Source: Synaphobranchus kaupii
Lineage: Eukaryota; Chordata; Actinopteri; Anguilliformes; Synaphobranchidae
Assembly: GCA_029718625.1 (NCBI GenBank)
Contig: CM056391.1
Coordinates: 20,249,218 to 20,313,217, forward strand
DNA: 64,000 nucleotides
Direction of reading: 5' to 3'
In this document: positions 53,001 to 60,969 of the stretch, in pieces
How the letters are laid out: every line of letters starts with the position of its first letter
How positions within the stretch are numbered: position 1 is the stretch's first letter
Translations under genes and position numbers: made by a program
Notes under the pieces: generated by a model
What the model was told of the DNA's origin: nothing
Seen by the model: only the letters and a program-made list of their open reading frames with translations
Databases searched by the model: none

Positions 53001-53535
53001 CACTTCAAGCGGCTCATGTGGGGACGCAGTTGCGTTTCATTTAGATGAGCCTGGAGAACAAACGTATAACACACAGAAGACTGCGCGTTACTATTCTGCT
53101 AATATGCGCCAGGCTAAAGCCAGACTAGGAGACCAAGCCTGCCCATGTGGACGAGCAGTTCTCAGCTCTGGCAGTCACCCGCTGCATTTCAGTGCAGAGC
53201 CAATGTCATTCACTGACCACATGCTTTAAAACCCCACTCCATTTCAAATCGCTTTCAAGAAGCTCTACTTGATCGCATTCGAGTAGGCGTGGGGGGGGGG
53301 GATGTTTCATATATGAAGAACAGTTTTGATTTAAATAGAGTGCTTAAATAGAGTCTTTACATTCACGCAATGCATGCGTTTTACATTTCAAAACTATTTT
53401 ACACATTTCCGCCACTGTTGCATTATGCGGACTCCAGACAGACACAAGCACATACCTGTGGGGATCTTTTGAGACTGGAAGTATGTACACACATTCCCTC
53501 TTGGTGAAAGTGCTTTCTATCCAGGATTTCTGGGA
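15461..53535 (-). CDS. trpm7: TRPM7 divalent-cation channel-kinase, exons 2 to 39
   Basis: TRPM7 is a plasma-membrane and vesicle channel for magnesium, calcium and zinc fused to a C-terminal alpha-kinase. I placed 38 coding exons on the minus strand; the sub-entries list them by domain. Human TRPM7, as I know it, has 39 exons and 1865 residues. Here the exons plus one ATG total 5581 nt, so about 1859 residues once one extra base in exon 4 is discounted. Exon 2 begins with TCC-CAG-AAA after an acceptor, so the start codon must end the unseen exon 1. Exons are joined by GT-AG introns except one GC-AG intron (48829-48261). Many introns hold transposon insertions. The S3 region is slightly shorter than in human ([13 protein letters not shown]). 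Closely related TRPM6 is the alternative, but residue identity and gene order favour TRPM7. Confidence 0.96.
15875..16030 (-). repeat. tRNA-derived SINE with a short terminal duplication
   Basis: On the minus strand the element starts GTAGCATAATGGTTAGAGAA, which has the form of a tRNA A box, followed by a GCAGGTTTGGCTTGCAG B-box-like block. Its tail reads TTGCTTCAGTAAATATCCAG. A short partial repeat of the head (TAACCATTATGCTACAAA) lies at 16001-16030. It is a retroposed SINE, not a tRNA gene, because no cloverleaf can be completed. Confidence 0.6.
16031..16690 (+). mobile_element. LINE fragment, 5' part of reverse transcriptase
   Basis: The plus strand encodes the first half of a non-LTR reverse transcriptase: [64 protein letters not shown] and [19 protein letters not shown]. 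There is at least one frame change near 16290-16360. Similarity stops near 16690 and resumes at about 19890, so the element was split by later insertions. The family looks CR1/L2/Rex1-like. Confidence 0.85.
16759..17053. repeat. Degenerate array of ACTAGT motifs phased at about 21 bp
   Basis: Eleven copies of ACTAGT start at 16759, 16801, 16844, 16865, 16905, 16926, 16947, 16967, 17009, 17017 and 17048. Most spacings are 20-21 or 40-43. Two of the empty half-way slots (16780 and 16988) hold the variant ACGTGT. A typical unit reads ACTAGTTGCACCACAGTGCCG. The flanking bases are less conserved than the core. It is either an old minisatellite or a cluster of protein sites. Confidence 0.85.
17719..17995 (+). 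pseudogene. Decayed THAP-domain ORF
   Basis: An ATG at 17719 opens [17 protein letters not shown], the first Cys pair of a C2CH THAP zinc finger. After stops and a frame change the sequence continues [19 protein letters not shown] and then [20 protein letters not shown], the Cys-x2-His half and the DSF motif. THAP domains occur in P-like transposases and in host factors. This copy has no open frame and lies within the DNA that split the LINE, so a P-like transposon remnant is the best reading. Confidence 0.7.
17996..19489. other. Unassigned insert between LINE halves
   Basis: About 1.5 kb with no open frame of interest. It belongs to the material that separates the two LINE halves, and probably to the same insertion as the THAP relic. 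I could not find a right-hand terminal repeat. Confidence 0.5.
19490..19850 (-). mobile_element. Tc1-type transposase relic
   Basis: The minus strand gives the C-terminal end of a Tc1-type transposase ([21 protein letters not shown]) and then a segment nearly the same as the relic at 5481-5770. Both copies stop being similar at about the same place (CAGAATAACTTTGT). It has been truncated and is non-functional. Confidence 0.75.
19890..20885 (+). mobile_element. LINE fragment, 3' part of reverse transcriptase and tail
   Basis: The reverse transcriptase resumes at its catalytic motif, [18 protein letters not shown], followed by [12 protein letters not shown] and [18 protein letters not shown], with an open frame to 20619. 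The 3' tail ends GGGACAATAAAGATCTGAAC followed by short CTGAA repeats, typical of CR1/L2/Rex1-type elements. It is the continuation of the fragment at 16031-16690. Confidence 0.88.
23154..27798 (-). CDS. trpm7: TRPM7 exons 27-33: short linker exons before the kinase
   Basis: Exons 27798-27704, 25727-25637, 25489-25410, 25190-25153, 24452-24427, 23451-23404 and 23219-23154 (residues about 1427-1574). Conservation is patchy: [46 protein letters not shown], then [20 protein letters not shown], where strong conservation resumes. The 38-nt and 26-nt exons were placed by phase and splice sites and are the least certain. The long Tc1 element lies in the intron between 25728 and 27703. Confidence 0.82.
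23646..23705. repeat. (AACC)n-like simple repeat
   Basis: CCAAA/AACC units repeat imperfectly within a TRPM7 intron. This is a simple microsatellite with no sign of function. Confidence 0.85.
26033..27671 (+). mobile_element. Long Tc1-type transposon with near-identical terminal repeats
   Basis: A 1639-bp element bounded by TA dinucleotides, beginning CAGTCAAGCCGGAAAGTCTG and ending with its reverse complement. Terminal repeats match for about 100 bp with few differences. The transposase starts with ATG at 26434 ([18 protein letters not shown], then the paired DNA-binding helices and a GRPAK linker). The first catalytic Asp is in WSDETK, the second in [11 protein letters not shown], and the Glu in [14 protein letters not shown] at 26902-26904 falls just after WSDETKM, and a small deletion near 27080-27095 shifts the frame, so the copy is dead. 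It sits in a TRPM7 intron in antisense orientation to the gene. Confidence 0.93.
27805..30320. other. TRPM7 intron, no recognised feature
   Basis: About 2.5 kb of intron between exons 26 and 27 with scattered short open frames that lack similarity to anything I know. Confidence 0.6.
30325..32023 (-). CDS. trpm7: TRPM7 exons 25-26: coiled coil and serine-rich region
   Basis: Exons 32023-31891 and 31025-30325 (residues about 1149-1426). The first gives [20 protein letters not shown]. The second, 701 nt, carries the assembly coiled coil ([38 protein letters not shown]) and then a low-complexity Ser/Pro/Gly-rich linker ending [11 protein letters not shown], where the frame leaves through CG/GTAAGT. 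In mammals this linker is heavily autophosphorylated; the sequence here is divergent except at the two ends. Confidence 0.93.
31500..31830 (+). mobile_element. Decayed LINE fragment
   Basis: Short pieces resemble the start of a non-LTR reverse transcriptase ([15 protein letters not shown]), and the end, GATGGACTGAATTGCCTGTTC, resembles a LINE 3' tail. There is no open frame and the internal part is mostly lost. Confidence 0.45.
32114..40422 (-). CDS. trpm7: TRPM7 exons 18-24: transmembrane channel
   Basis: Exons 40422-40267, 39608-39465, 38305-38177, 37918-37661, 35622-35448, 35095-34963 and 32298-32114 (residues about 756-1148). They encode the six membrane helices. The pore loop reads [14 protein letters not shown] and keeps the Glu of the selectivity filter (GEVYAYE). 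S6 reads [19 protein letters not shown], and the TRP helix follows as [17 protein letters not shown]. The extracellular pore turn ([17 protein letters not shown]) differs from the mammalian one but keeps a cysteine on each side (VCAN and LCG). Confidence 0.95.
32455..32985 (+). mobile_element. Internally deleted Tc1-type element
   Basis: The ends ATGGCCAAAAGTATCTGGAC and its inverted counterpart GTCCATATACCTTTGGCCA mark a Tc1 family. The interior keeps only the C-terminal half of the transposase ([34 protein letters not shown]). The catalytic Glu position reads Lys (NPIKHLW), and stops follow. It is inactive. Confidence 0.82.
33210..33960 (+). mobile_element. Old Tc1-type transposase relic
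   Basis: A heavily mutated Tc1 sequence with recognisable stretches such as EVASYNELQ-like and [15 protein letters not shown], broken by many stops and indels. It lies within 300 bp of another Tc1 copy. Confidence 0.7.
34097..34300 (+). pseudogene. N-terminal ORF of an unplaced DNA transposon
   Basis: ATG at 34097 opens [20 protein letters not shown] and, further on, [16 protein letters not shown] follows, and the same frame continues [17 protein letters not shown] to a CAG/GTAGTT donor-like site. The RVNIG..F.RW.D.R pattern is one I associate with fish DNA-transposon proteins. The single stop fits a CGA to TGA change. Family assignment is tentative. Confidence 0.45.
35887..36182. mobile_element. 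Probable Tc1-related repeat
   Basis: Sequence beginning CAGTGAGCACCATAATTCAT and containing a second ATTATTGGACAGT block looks like the end of a Tc1-family element. No transposase is present. It abuts the long hairpin that starts at 36183. Confidence 0.4.
36183..36415. repeat. Long near-perfect inverted repeat (hairpin)
   Basis: Two arms of roughly 100 bp, GTCATCAAGGGTCTGACG at the left and its counterpart ending CAGACCCTTGATGAC at the right, pair almost throughout around a loop of about 25 bases at 36288-36312. It lies in a TRPM7 intron and would fold into a long RNA hairpin when transcribed. It is probably a foldback element or MITE. Confidence 0.85.
36706..37379 (-). mobile_element. Non-autonomous piggyBac-type element
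   Basis: A 674-bp element flanked by TTAA at 36702-36705 and 37380-37383, beginning CCCATTTATACC and ending GGTCTAAATGGG. This is the end structure of piggyBac transposons: CCC/GGG termini and TTAA target duplication. On the minus strand an ATG at 37067 opens 44 codons rich in Asp and Glu ([18 protein letters not shown]) that stop at 36933. That is the expected acidic start of a piggyBac transposase, but the catalytic core is missing. Confidence 0.8.
40682..42916 (-). CDS. trpm7: TRPM7 exons 11-17: pre-channel cytosolic region
   Basis: Exons 42916-42816, 42377-42243, 42128-42075, 41977-41837, 41628-41506, 41334-41057 and 40910-40682 (residues about 402-755). Landmarks are [58 protein letters not shown], the basic stretch [34 protein letters not shown] and [19 protein letters not shown]. 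This helical repeat region packs between the N-terminal TRPM homology domain and the first membrane helix. All phases match. Confidence 0.95.
43017..44500. other. TRPM7 intron with poly-T tract
   Basis: Intron between exons 10 and 11. It includes a T run of over 20 bases near 44209-44234 and an A run near 44163-44176. No gene or clear transposon is seen. Confidence 0.6.
44519..53535 (-). CDS. trpm7: TRPM7 exons 2-10: N-terminal TRPM homology region
   Basis: Exons 53535-53456, 50869-50831, 50171-49972, 49043-48830, 48260-48136, 47409-47238, 45745-45571, 45050-44927 and 44591-44519. They encode the cytosolic TRPM homology region (residues about 2-401), with landmarks [80 protein letters not shown] and [20 protein letters not shown]. 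Exon 4 (50171-49972) is 200 nt where 199 is needed. After EKHTEEKP the frame shifts, and the conserved [19 protein letters not shown] continues in another frame. Exon 5 ends with the GC donor ACAG/GCAAGA. Confidence 0.93.
46165..47082 (-). mobile_element. Internally deleted Tc1-type element, C-terminal transposase half kept
   Basis: A 918-bp copy of the family at 13050-13956, with matching ends (first base mutated to T) and TA on both sides. Its interior on the minus strand encodes the C-terminal third of the transposase ([20 protein letters not shown] through [12 protein letters not shown], including the catalytic Glu). The DNA-binding half is missing. It sits in a TRPM7 intron. Confidence 0.85.
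50880..53440. other. TRPM7 intron between exons 2 and 3
   Basis: About 2.6 kb of AT-rich intron with short tandem T/A stretches near 51530-51550. No gene or identifiable transposon is found. Confidence 0.6.
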
Positions 53536-55870
53536 CTGCGGAAAAAGAAAAGAGGAGATCATTATTCACACCACTAACTCTGAGTAATACTGTATAAAGA
53601 AATGCATACATTAATGAAGTGAGAATAGAAGTACCTCCTAAGGCCCCTTTTTTATAAATTATAGTTACCCACATTTTTAAATGCCACACTTCATTCTGTA
53701 GCAATGCCTGCATATTTTTTGCTATGAGATACAAAGGCTGACCCACGTCTGGTGCATCCTAAATCAAGTAATATTACAAAGGGGCTCCTTGTGACCTGCT
53801 AATCCTGGACTTATTTAAAAATCCTAAAGAATCAGCAGGCAGTGTAATAAACAAATACATGTAACCAGAGAAAACCCTTTGTATTTGCACTGGTAGCCAA
53901 AGAAAAGCAGTTCACAGGCAGACATTCAATCAGTCCTGAATTGCAAACGCAAGGTGCTATAAAAGGATTTTTATAAATCATTTTGATTGAAGTTCCAGAT
54001 GTTATTTACTTACCTCTTACTGGGATCCAGAAAATGTTTTGGACAAAAACCTACATTCTACATTTCTAAAAGCCACTAAATAAAGCCCATCATCTGTACA
54101 CATTTAAAATGGATGCAGCATATCCAAAGGGAATTACTAGTGATGGCATACAAGAATAAATTTATCATGGTTGCTTTAAAAAGTTTATTCACTGTGGTAA
54201 ATCAAAATTATGTATCATTTATTCACCTTAATTATGGGGGAAAAATTGATAAAAATTAGACATGAAAGCTGCTTTTCCCCTTAAATAAAAGCAGGAGAAA
54301 GCAAATTACAAAAGGCTTTCTTGAATGAGCAAATACAAGCTTCACATTGTCACAAATGTACCTCTTATTCTTTCATTATTCTATAGTTTCTCTGGTCTTT
54401 TATGTATTGTTTTATAGTTTTGTACCGTATTCTCATCAGCGCACTTTTAACTCTCTTTTATTACTTAGTCTTGTCATTTGATCACAGTGTTCTACTTAGG
54501 CTATCTACCTATGTTTTTGTGCAAACTTGCAATTTTGATTGCAGTCTACCATATAAAATGTGCTCAACAAATAAACTTTATCATTACCTTGCAGTCATCA
54601 TCTTCATCGCTATGTAACAAGGCAGAGTAACGGAACATAACAAGAGATCTTCAGGCATCTCCTACACCATACAAGAGATTTCATTCCCTTTACAACTGCT
54701 TCAGTCTTATAGAGCATAAAATGGCATTCTATTCATTCTGAATACTCTGAGTTAAAAAATAATTTTATTATGTTAAAACATGAGCAGCCACTGCCAAAAA
54801 GCTTGTGTTTCTCCAGCTATATCTCTGCAGCGGTTAAACTGCAAAGGTCTGGGGTGTACCCAATCTGGGCTTGATGAATGTTTCTAAGAGGCCAGGGATA
54901 CTGAGGGAGAATAAGAAAGGTTGAAGAGACAACAAAGGGGGAACCGCAATGGGACAGCAGTGATATATACCATAGATACCGCACAAGGGGCATGCCGGCT
55001 CATTAGATCACCATGCTAAACTCAACGGTTGTACTTTACCACCATCAACATGAAAGGCACTAGTTGGCTTGTGTTAGGAGAGAGAAAAAAACAGCAGTTC
55101 CAGTCACATTTTTCACTTTCATTTGGGACAAACGGTTTCCCTGAACCACAGAACAATCGATTCAAGTTGGAAACAAAACATCTTTTATATCTCAAAAATG
55201 TCTTTTTAAAGCTCATAATAAAGAGTTCAGGGGTAGACAACTCACAACTTTGCTTCCAGCTGGCAAGTATCCAAGGTACCTGAAAATGTCAGGCAACAAA
55301 AATGTCAAGCCTGCAACCTCTTGCCAAAATACAGTACTTTTGTTAGGCTATAGCCCATCACAGTTCCTTACTTTTAAAATACGAATACACATTCTTCAAG
55401 TAAAACTTAACAGACCCCTGACAAATTTAGTTTTTGTAGACTCAAAGCAAAAATGAAATAATTCAAAATATACAGTGATTTCCATCATGCATCAAATGTG
55501 CTGCCAACCAATTAACAAGACAATGTTGCTTCACTTCTATTTCATAGAAAAACTGAACAGTACATAACATGCACTGGGGGGGGGGGGGGGAAACAATCAA
55601 GGAAGTTAAATAATCTGGGGCCCATTTTCTAAATGCAATCGATATTGACATGGCCACAGAAGTAATTTTGATCTCTGAAATCATATTCCACTCCAGTAAG
55701 TACAGCACAGGACATGTACAGTACATGGTTACAGTGGGCGACTCGATGATGCTCTATTGGGTTTTGGACCCATGTCATATTAGGGTGACATCTCCATGCT
55801 AGCCTGGACATGGTAACATTCAGGTGTCTGTTGCAATTTAGGATGCAGGTATGTGGGTTGTGGACATGAT
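53536..55870. other. TRPM7 intron 1 or 5' flank
   Basis: Sequence upstream of TRPM7 exon 2. The exon carrying ATG must lie further upstream on the minus strand, ending in ATG/GT. Several ACCAT occurrences could serve, but none is backed by a GC-rich leader, so I did not choose one. Confidence 0.5.
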
Positions 55871-55881
55871 GTCTCCAGATA

Positions 55882-56165
55882 CAGTGCCCTCAAAAATTAT
55901 TAGCACCCTTGACTAGCAAAAAAATAGGCTGTTTAAAATAAACACAGGTAATGAGCTATATATAGGGTCACCTCATGAGCCACAGGGATTTAACTTGCAC
56001 TACAATATCCTCACGGGGTCCTCATCAGCAGCGGATTAGCACAATAGCTGGACTAATCACTCAATTAGTAGTTCATTGTGAACCTCTTAAGAGCAATTTG
56101 TTTTCAGAACACATGGAGAGGAAGAAAAGCAAACATGGAAATAAACTAATAACAGGAAAATAAAA
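55882..56165 (+). mobile_element. End fragment of a Tc1-type element
   Basis: TA followed by CAGTGCCCTCAAAAATTATT is a typical Tc1-family terminus, and the next 250 bp resemble its 5' untranslated part. The transposase and the other end are absent. Confidence 0.5.
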
Positions 56166-59100
56166 TAACTTTTTTTTTTTTTTTTTAACTTTTTCGCAAT
56201 TGTACTAGTAAAATAATATACTTTTGCCATTTATTTCAGCATGAATTATAGCTCATTACCTGTACGGTTTATTACGACCCTTTTTACTTAATTATGTTAA
56301 CTATTGCATTGTCTTTGCTAGCTGTTAGCTAAATAATTAAAGCTGGGGTGACTAGTTATCTTTTTTATATGATCTTCATTGCTAACTATATCTAGCTCAC
56401 TGTCAAACTAATTTCATATGGTTAACACTAACGATGAATGTTAATATACTCCCACAATTCACAATTTGTTTTGCTCAGCAATTAGCTAGCAAATACCGAA
56501 ACATATGCGTTTCATTCATTTTTACGAGTAAGAGTATAGTTACCCTAAGGAGCTAACATGAGTTACAGCTAACTAGCCATTCTAGCTAGCTAAATGCATG
56601 GCATTTAACTTACATACTCACTAACATGTTACTGTCTCAGATGCACATTGCTAGCTAGGTAGATGTAAATGTATATAATGTGCATTACGTTGTAAATGCA
56701 CATTTTTGATGTCTTAGCCTAAGCTATTGCATGCTCATCCTGAGAATTGTTTGCATTGGTCAGCTTTCCAATATTAAACAGATTTCTGAATCTCAATCTC
56801 TTTGCCGTTTCAAAAACCAATCTTGAATACTGTGTAAATATGGTTGTTTTTCTTTTGAATTGATACAGTCATTGTGTCATTGGGACACTATAAAAGCTAG
56901 TTTCTACACTCAGACATGGTTGTGGTGTCAATGGTGCTTGCCAGTAAGCGGAAGAGACACTAGCCATTGGACAGGAAGTATGAAAAGTCTTTGTATTTGT
57001 CTCTCTCATCAGTCTAACAAATCCATTACTAACTTCCCTGCCATCAGCAGCCAAATATTCTCTCGTCGTCAGTGACCTTGTAGCAGTCATTACATTTATG
57101 TTAAGTCTTTACCAAAGTATCTTTCCACCATTGTTTCATTACTGATATCTGCAATGTGCATATATTTAAAATGGGTTCAATATATGTTACCATTGCCCTG
57201 ATGGTTGAAGCTTTATATGCAGCCAATGTATCAGAATTCCAAACTGACCAAACTATGGTAGGTTGAGCTTCTTCTATGAGTCCATCTTTAACCCACTAGG
57301 CCTCTACCTGTGGTCCTGAGCTACCAATGTAGGCACTGAAATGTAAGACAGCCTTGCAAACTGAATAAATCGTTTGGTTTAAAAAAGAGAAATAAATACA
57401 AACATTACCCTTTGCTACTGTAAATTGCACAAAGCTGCTGAGCAGAATTTGACTATGTTGCAATAAAAACTCTCTCAACTGCTGTACCACTTGCTGCCTT
57501 ATCAGTTCCTCCACTTTCCCACCACAGACCCATAGAATACCAGATGTCACAGGACTGTAAAGCCCTGCAACAATAATTAACCTTCTCCTCCCACCCTATG
57601 TTATTACAACACAGATAAGATCTGGCAGGCCAATTCACTCACCTCATTTTTCGCCAGGAACCATAATATTTCAGATGTGTCTGGATGGACTACACAGCTC
57701 TTCGTAGATTACTAAACCCCTTCTTTCTGCACATCCCAACGAATGTTTGCAGGCATAAAATGGCGTAACCAGCAGAGTGCAGTGCAATTTTTCTCCCCTA
57801 ATCAATATCTAATTGACATTGAATTCATACTGAAAAAATGTAAACCTGAGCATTCTACTACAAGTTTATTTCTATCTGTAGTTTAAATAGCCTATTTATA
57901 TTTCACATTAGTGTAAAATGTTGCTACGATCTATGAACACTCAGGACACGAACTGACCCCCCCCCCCCCCCCCCATTTTCCAGGATGTAAAGACAACCGA
58001 TTTATATGAGGGACCAGATTTGTACCAAGGCTTTCTTTTTAAAAATATTCCGTGTTGCCTTACAACCCGTGATGGGTCATGGGACCAGTGTGATCTACAA
58101 CCAGCTTTCTCGCTGTTCACAGTGAGCATGTGGTTCTAATACACAGACCTATATTGAAGTGTCAGCTCTTAGCAAAGCATTCCATTTGTCCCTTGAACCC
58201 TTTATTTGATTTTGAACATTACGTGTCCCTCAGACTTCATACTATGAATTCATCCAAGTTTTATTGTACACTAACACGACTTTTGAGGACCATCGAAAAA
58301 ATATATGCTTATCATTAGAATATACAAAACAGGATGGATTGGAATCATTCAGGTTAATTGAGGCATCTCTACGTTTGGATGACACTAAAGATTCAGGTTT
58401 CAGCATAGATGCCTTTATCAGCGATCATAAGCATAGAGCCTTTTTCCCCAAAACCAAAATAATAAATGTAGATTGTATAAAACCACACAATGGAAATTAC
58501 TGCCTAACCACTAAACAAATAAGATCTTGGGAACTGCAAGGCTAAGATTAAATCGAATTTTGTCCTTATCTTTGAGTAAAGGCTTCCAACAAGTATTATT
58601 TTCACTTTTTAAATGTGAATCAAAAAGAACTGTAAATACAGACCGATTACTTTGACTGATTCAAAGTAATATTTTCTCACATTGGGGAACCACATTCAAG
58701 GTAATAAACCGTGCTTTAAAAACACAAACATAAAGTTTCTTCCAGAGTAATCAAGTTTCTTCCAGAGTAATTTTGTATCAAGTTTCTTCCAGGGTAATTT
58801 TAAGATAATATGCATTGTTGCTGGCTTGAATCTGGACCTGCCTTAAGCTCCAATCTAAGTGGTGGATCACTGTTCTGTCAGTTGACAACAGTAACCAAAG
58901 AGGCAGGACTGGTTTTTACCACTCATTTAAATTAAAAAAGAACAAATTAAATTGTGACTTGTAATCCAGATGCTTGTCATCTATAATACATTATCAGGGA
59001 TAAAGCACAAAGAGCTTCCTATAAGAGCAAGTTCAACAATTTAAAACAGTTCTTGATATGGCATCTCAGCACACCAATATAAAAACTGGCCATAGGCTAG

Positions 59101-60680
59101 CAACAACCTGTCAGGCATTGTATCAAGCCAGCAAAGAAACATATTACTACACAGGGTCACTGTCTAGCCACTCTAAAAGCCGTCTAGGAAGTTACACTTA
59201 ATTACACACAATTAGCAGACAAAAGCTTTTTTTTCCCCTTTACTGAGAAAAGAAAAGCCAGTATAAGTGAAAATGTTATACATGTAAAATGAATATATAA
59301 TGTTATACACCGAAAATTAATATATACTCCCTGCGCCTTGTAACATGTCAGCTGCAGTAACAATCTGAATCAGGTGCTGGTGAGTAAACACCGGGCCAAC
59401 AACGAAGAGTGACAAACATGCAGTTTGAACAGTTACTGATACCCAGACATGAAATGACCTACCTTTCATCCAAAAATATAAAAAAGTGCTTTTTAACTCT
59501 TCACTGTGACTGCATTTGTTGAAGCATTAAATCACCTACTTGTCATTTCTTTATTAGCTACAGTTTACAACATTTCATCCTAGGGATAGATAGGTTTAAT
59601 CAAACAAGGAGAATGACACATCTAGTGGTATGAGGGCATACACTTCTAATATCGTCATAGGCCTATTTCTTTCCAAGTTGTTGAAAAGAAAATTAAATTC
59701 CAGCAAAAATCACCTGTAAGGACACAGACTTGTGACAATGATATCCATTCATTCACTGAATACATTCAACAATGTCCCACCTGAGAACTGAAGGACACGT
59801 CTCAATCTTAACTTGCTCTCCTCTCTACCACTTGTCCTTTTTCAAATTTTCCTCTAAATCTGCAAGTAAAATACAATCTTCAATGTGTACTACAGACGAC
59901 CAGTATTAATAATAATAATAATCCAGAATCCTACTCAAATCCTTCAAATGTATTTTTATGTAATGTACATTAAATCATTATTATATGTACAAAAAAATCC
60001 CAATATTCTTTGTGGATTGATAACAGCTTTGGAAAACATACATTGCGGCTATCAGTTTCAAATGAATAGACAATCCATTTTGCTAATGTGAAGTACAGCC
60101 AAAGCCTATATTTAAATCTGCAGCAAACAGAAATGTAAAACCCAAACTGCACGTTGAATTATATTTTACAAAAATATGCAGGAAAGAATAAATTACAGGC
60201 ATACATACAGAAGCCAAAGAATTGTGTGGACTAGCATGCAGAGAACTGGGGTCATGCTTTACCACTGATTCATTTCTCTGAATAACATGCCACAAGAACA
60301 ATTTTCAAGAACAATCAAAGGTTATTATTGTTTCCGCCCCCCCACATATTCAGTTTTACCCTCCTGATAATGGATGTGTTGATACCACCAATTGAAGAGA
60401 TGTTAAATAAACAAGCAGGCTCAACTGACTTATTTAATCAAATAAATGTGCATGTTTTTCAAACAATGTTTTCTCAAATGTATAAAGAATGGAGTTGCAG
60501 TTTGTAAGGCAAATGCAAGAGACCGGGGAACAGCATTGTCTCCATATATGTGTTAGAATATTGCGCGTTTAATCTTGTACAAAAATGGTAGGCTCCCCAA
60601 TTTGGACTTCCCAAATGTAGATATCATTGCTTGACCATCCACTATTGATTCGGGAGACCTCTAACAAGCATGTACTCTCC
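56166..60680. other. AT-rich region without recognised genes
   Basis: About 4.5 kb lacking coding signals. It includes a run of 18 C at 57957-57974 and the 20-bp tandem repeat at 58735-58801. Part of it could be the 3'UTR of the putative minus-strand gene ending at 63391 or the TRPM7 promoter side. Confidence 0.5.
58735..58801. repeat. Three-copy tandem repeat of about 20 bp
   Basis: The unit CAAGTTTCTTCCAGAGTAAT occurs three times, the last with one substitution and a short spacer before it. This is a small local duplication. Confidence 0.85.
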
Positions 60681-60689
60681 TCTGAAGGA

Positions 60690-60960
60690 TGCAATGCCAA
60701 AAGCCACTTCTTATCACGCAGCAACTCCTACATCGGGCTAGAGATGAGTCGGAAGATGACACTTCATGTGGAGCGTACCAGGTGGGCATGAGGGCGCCAG
60801 ACTGACCAGTTGGGGACGCTAAGGAGTGATAAGTATGTTGTCCTGCGGGGCTGCCAGCTGTAGTCAGCAGTGAGGCACGATGTGGATTCAATCCCAGGCC
60901 ATGGGGCCCAGACAGTGCCTTAACCGGATGACCCACCCTGCAGCCCCTTATGCCTGGTTT
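60690..60960 (-). repeat. SINE-like retroposon with tRNA-like promoter boxes
   Basis: On the minus strand the element starts GGGGCTGCAGGGTGGGTCAT and then carries CCGGTTAAGGCACTG and GGGATTGAATCC, resembling A and B boxes of a tRNA-derived SINE. It is much richer in GC than its surroundings, as an inserted retroposon would be. Confidence 0.5.
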
Positions 60961-60969
60961 TAGGGAACA

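Noticed and set aside
15461..53535. TRPM6 as the identity of the channel-kinase
   Set aside because: Exon count, residue identity across the TRPM homology region and the USP8-USP50 neighbours fit TRPM7 better.
54402..54617. Hydrophobic plus-strand open frame resembling a small membrane protein
   Set aside because: AT-rich DNA commonly gives Leu/Phe/Ile-rich frames; no conserved motif or splice context.
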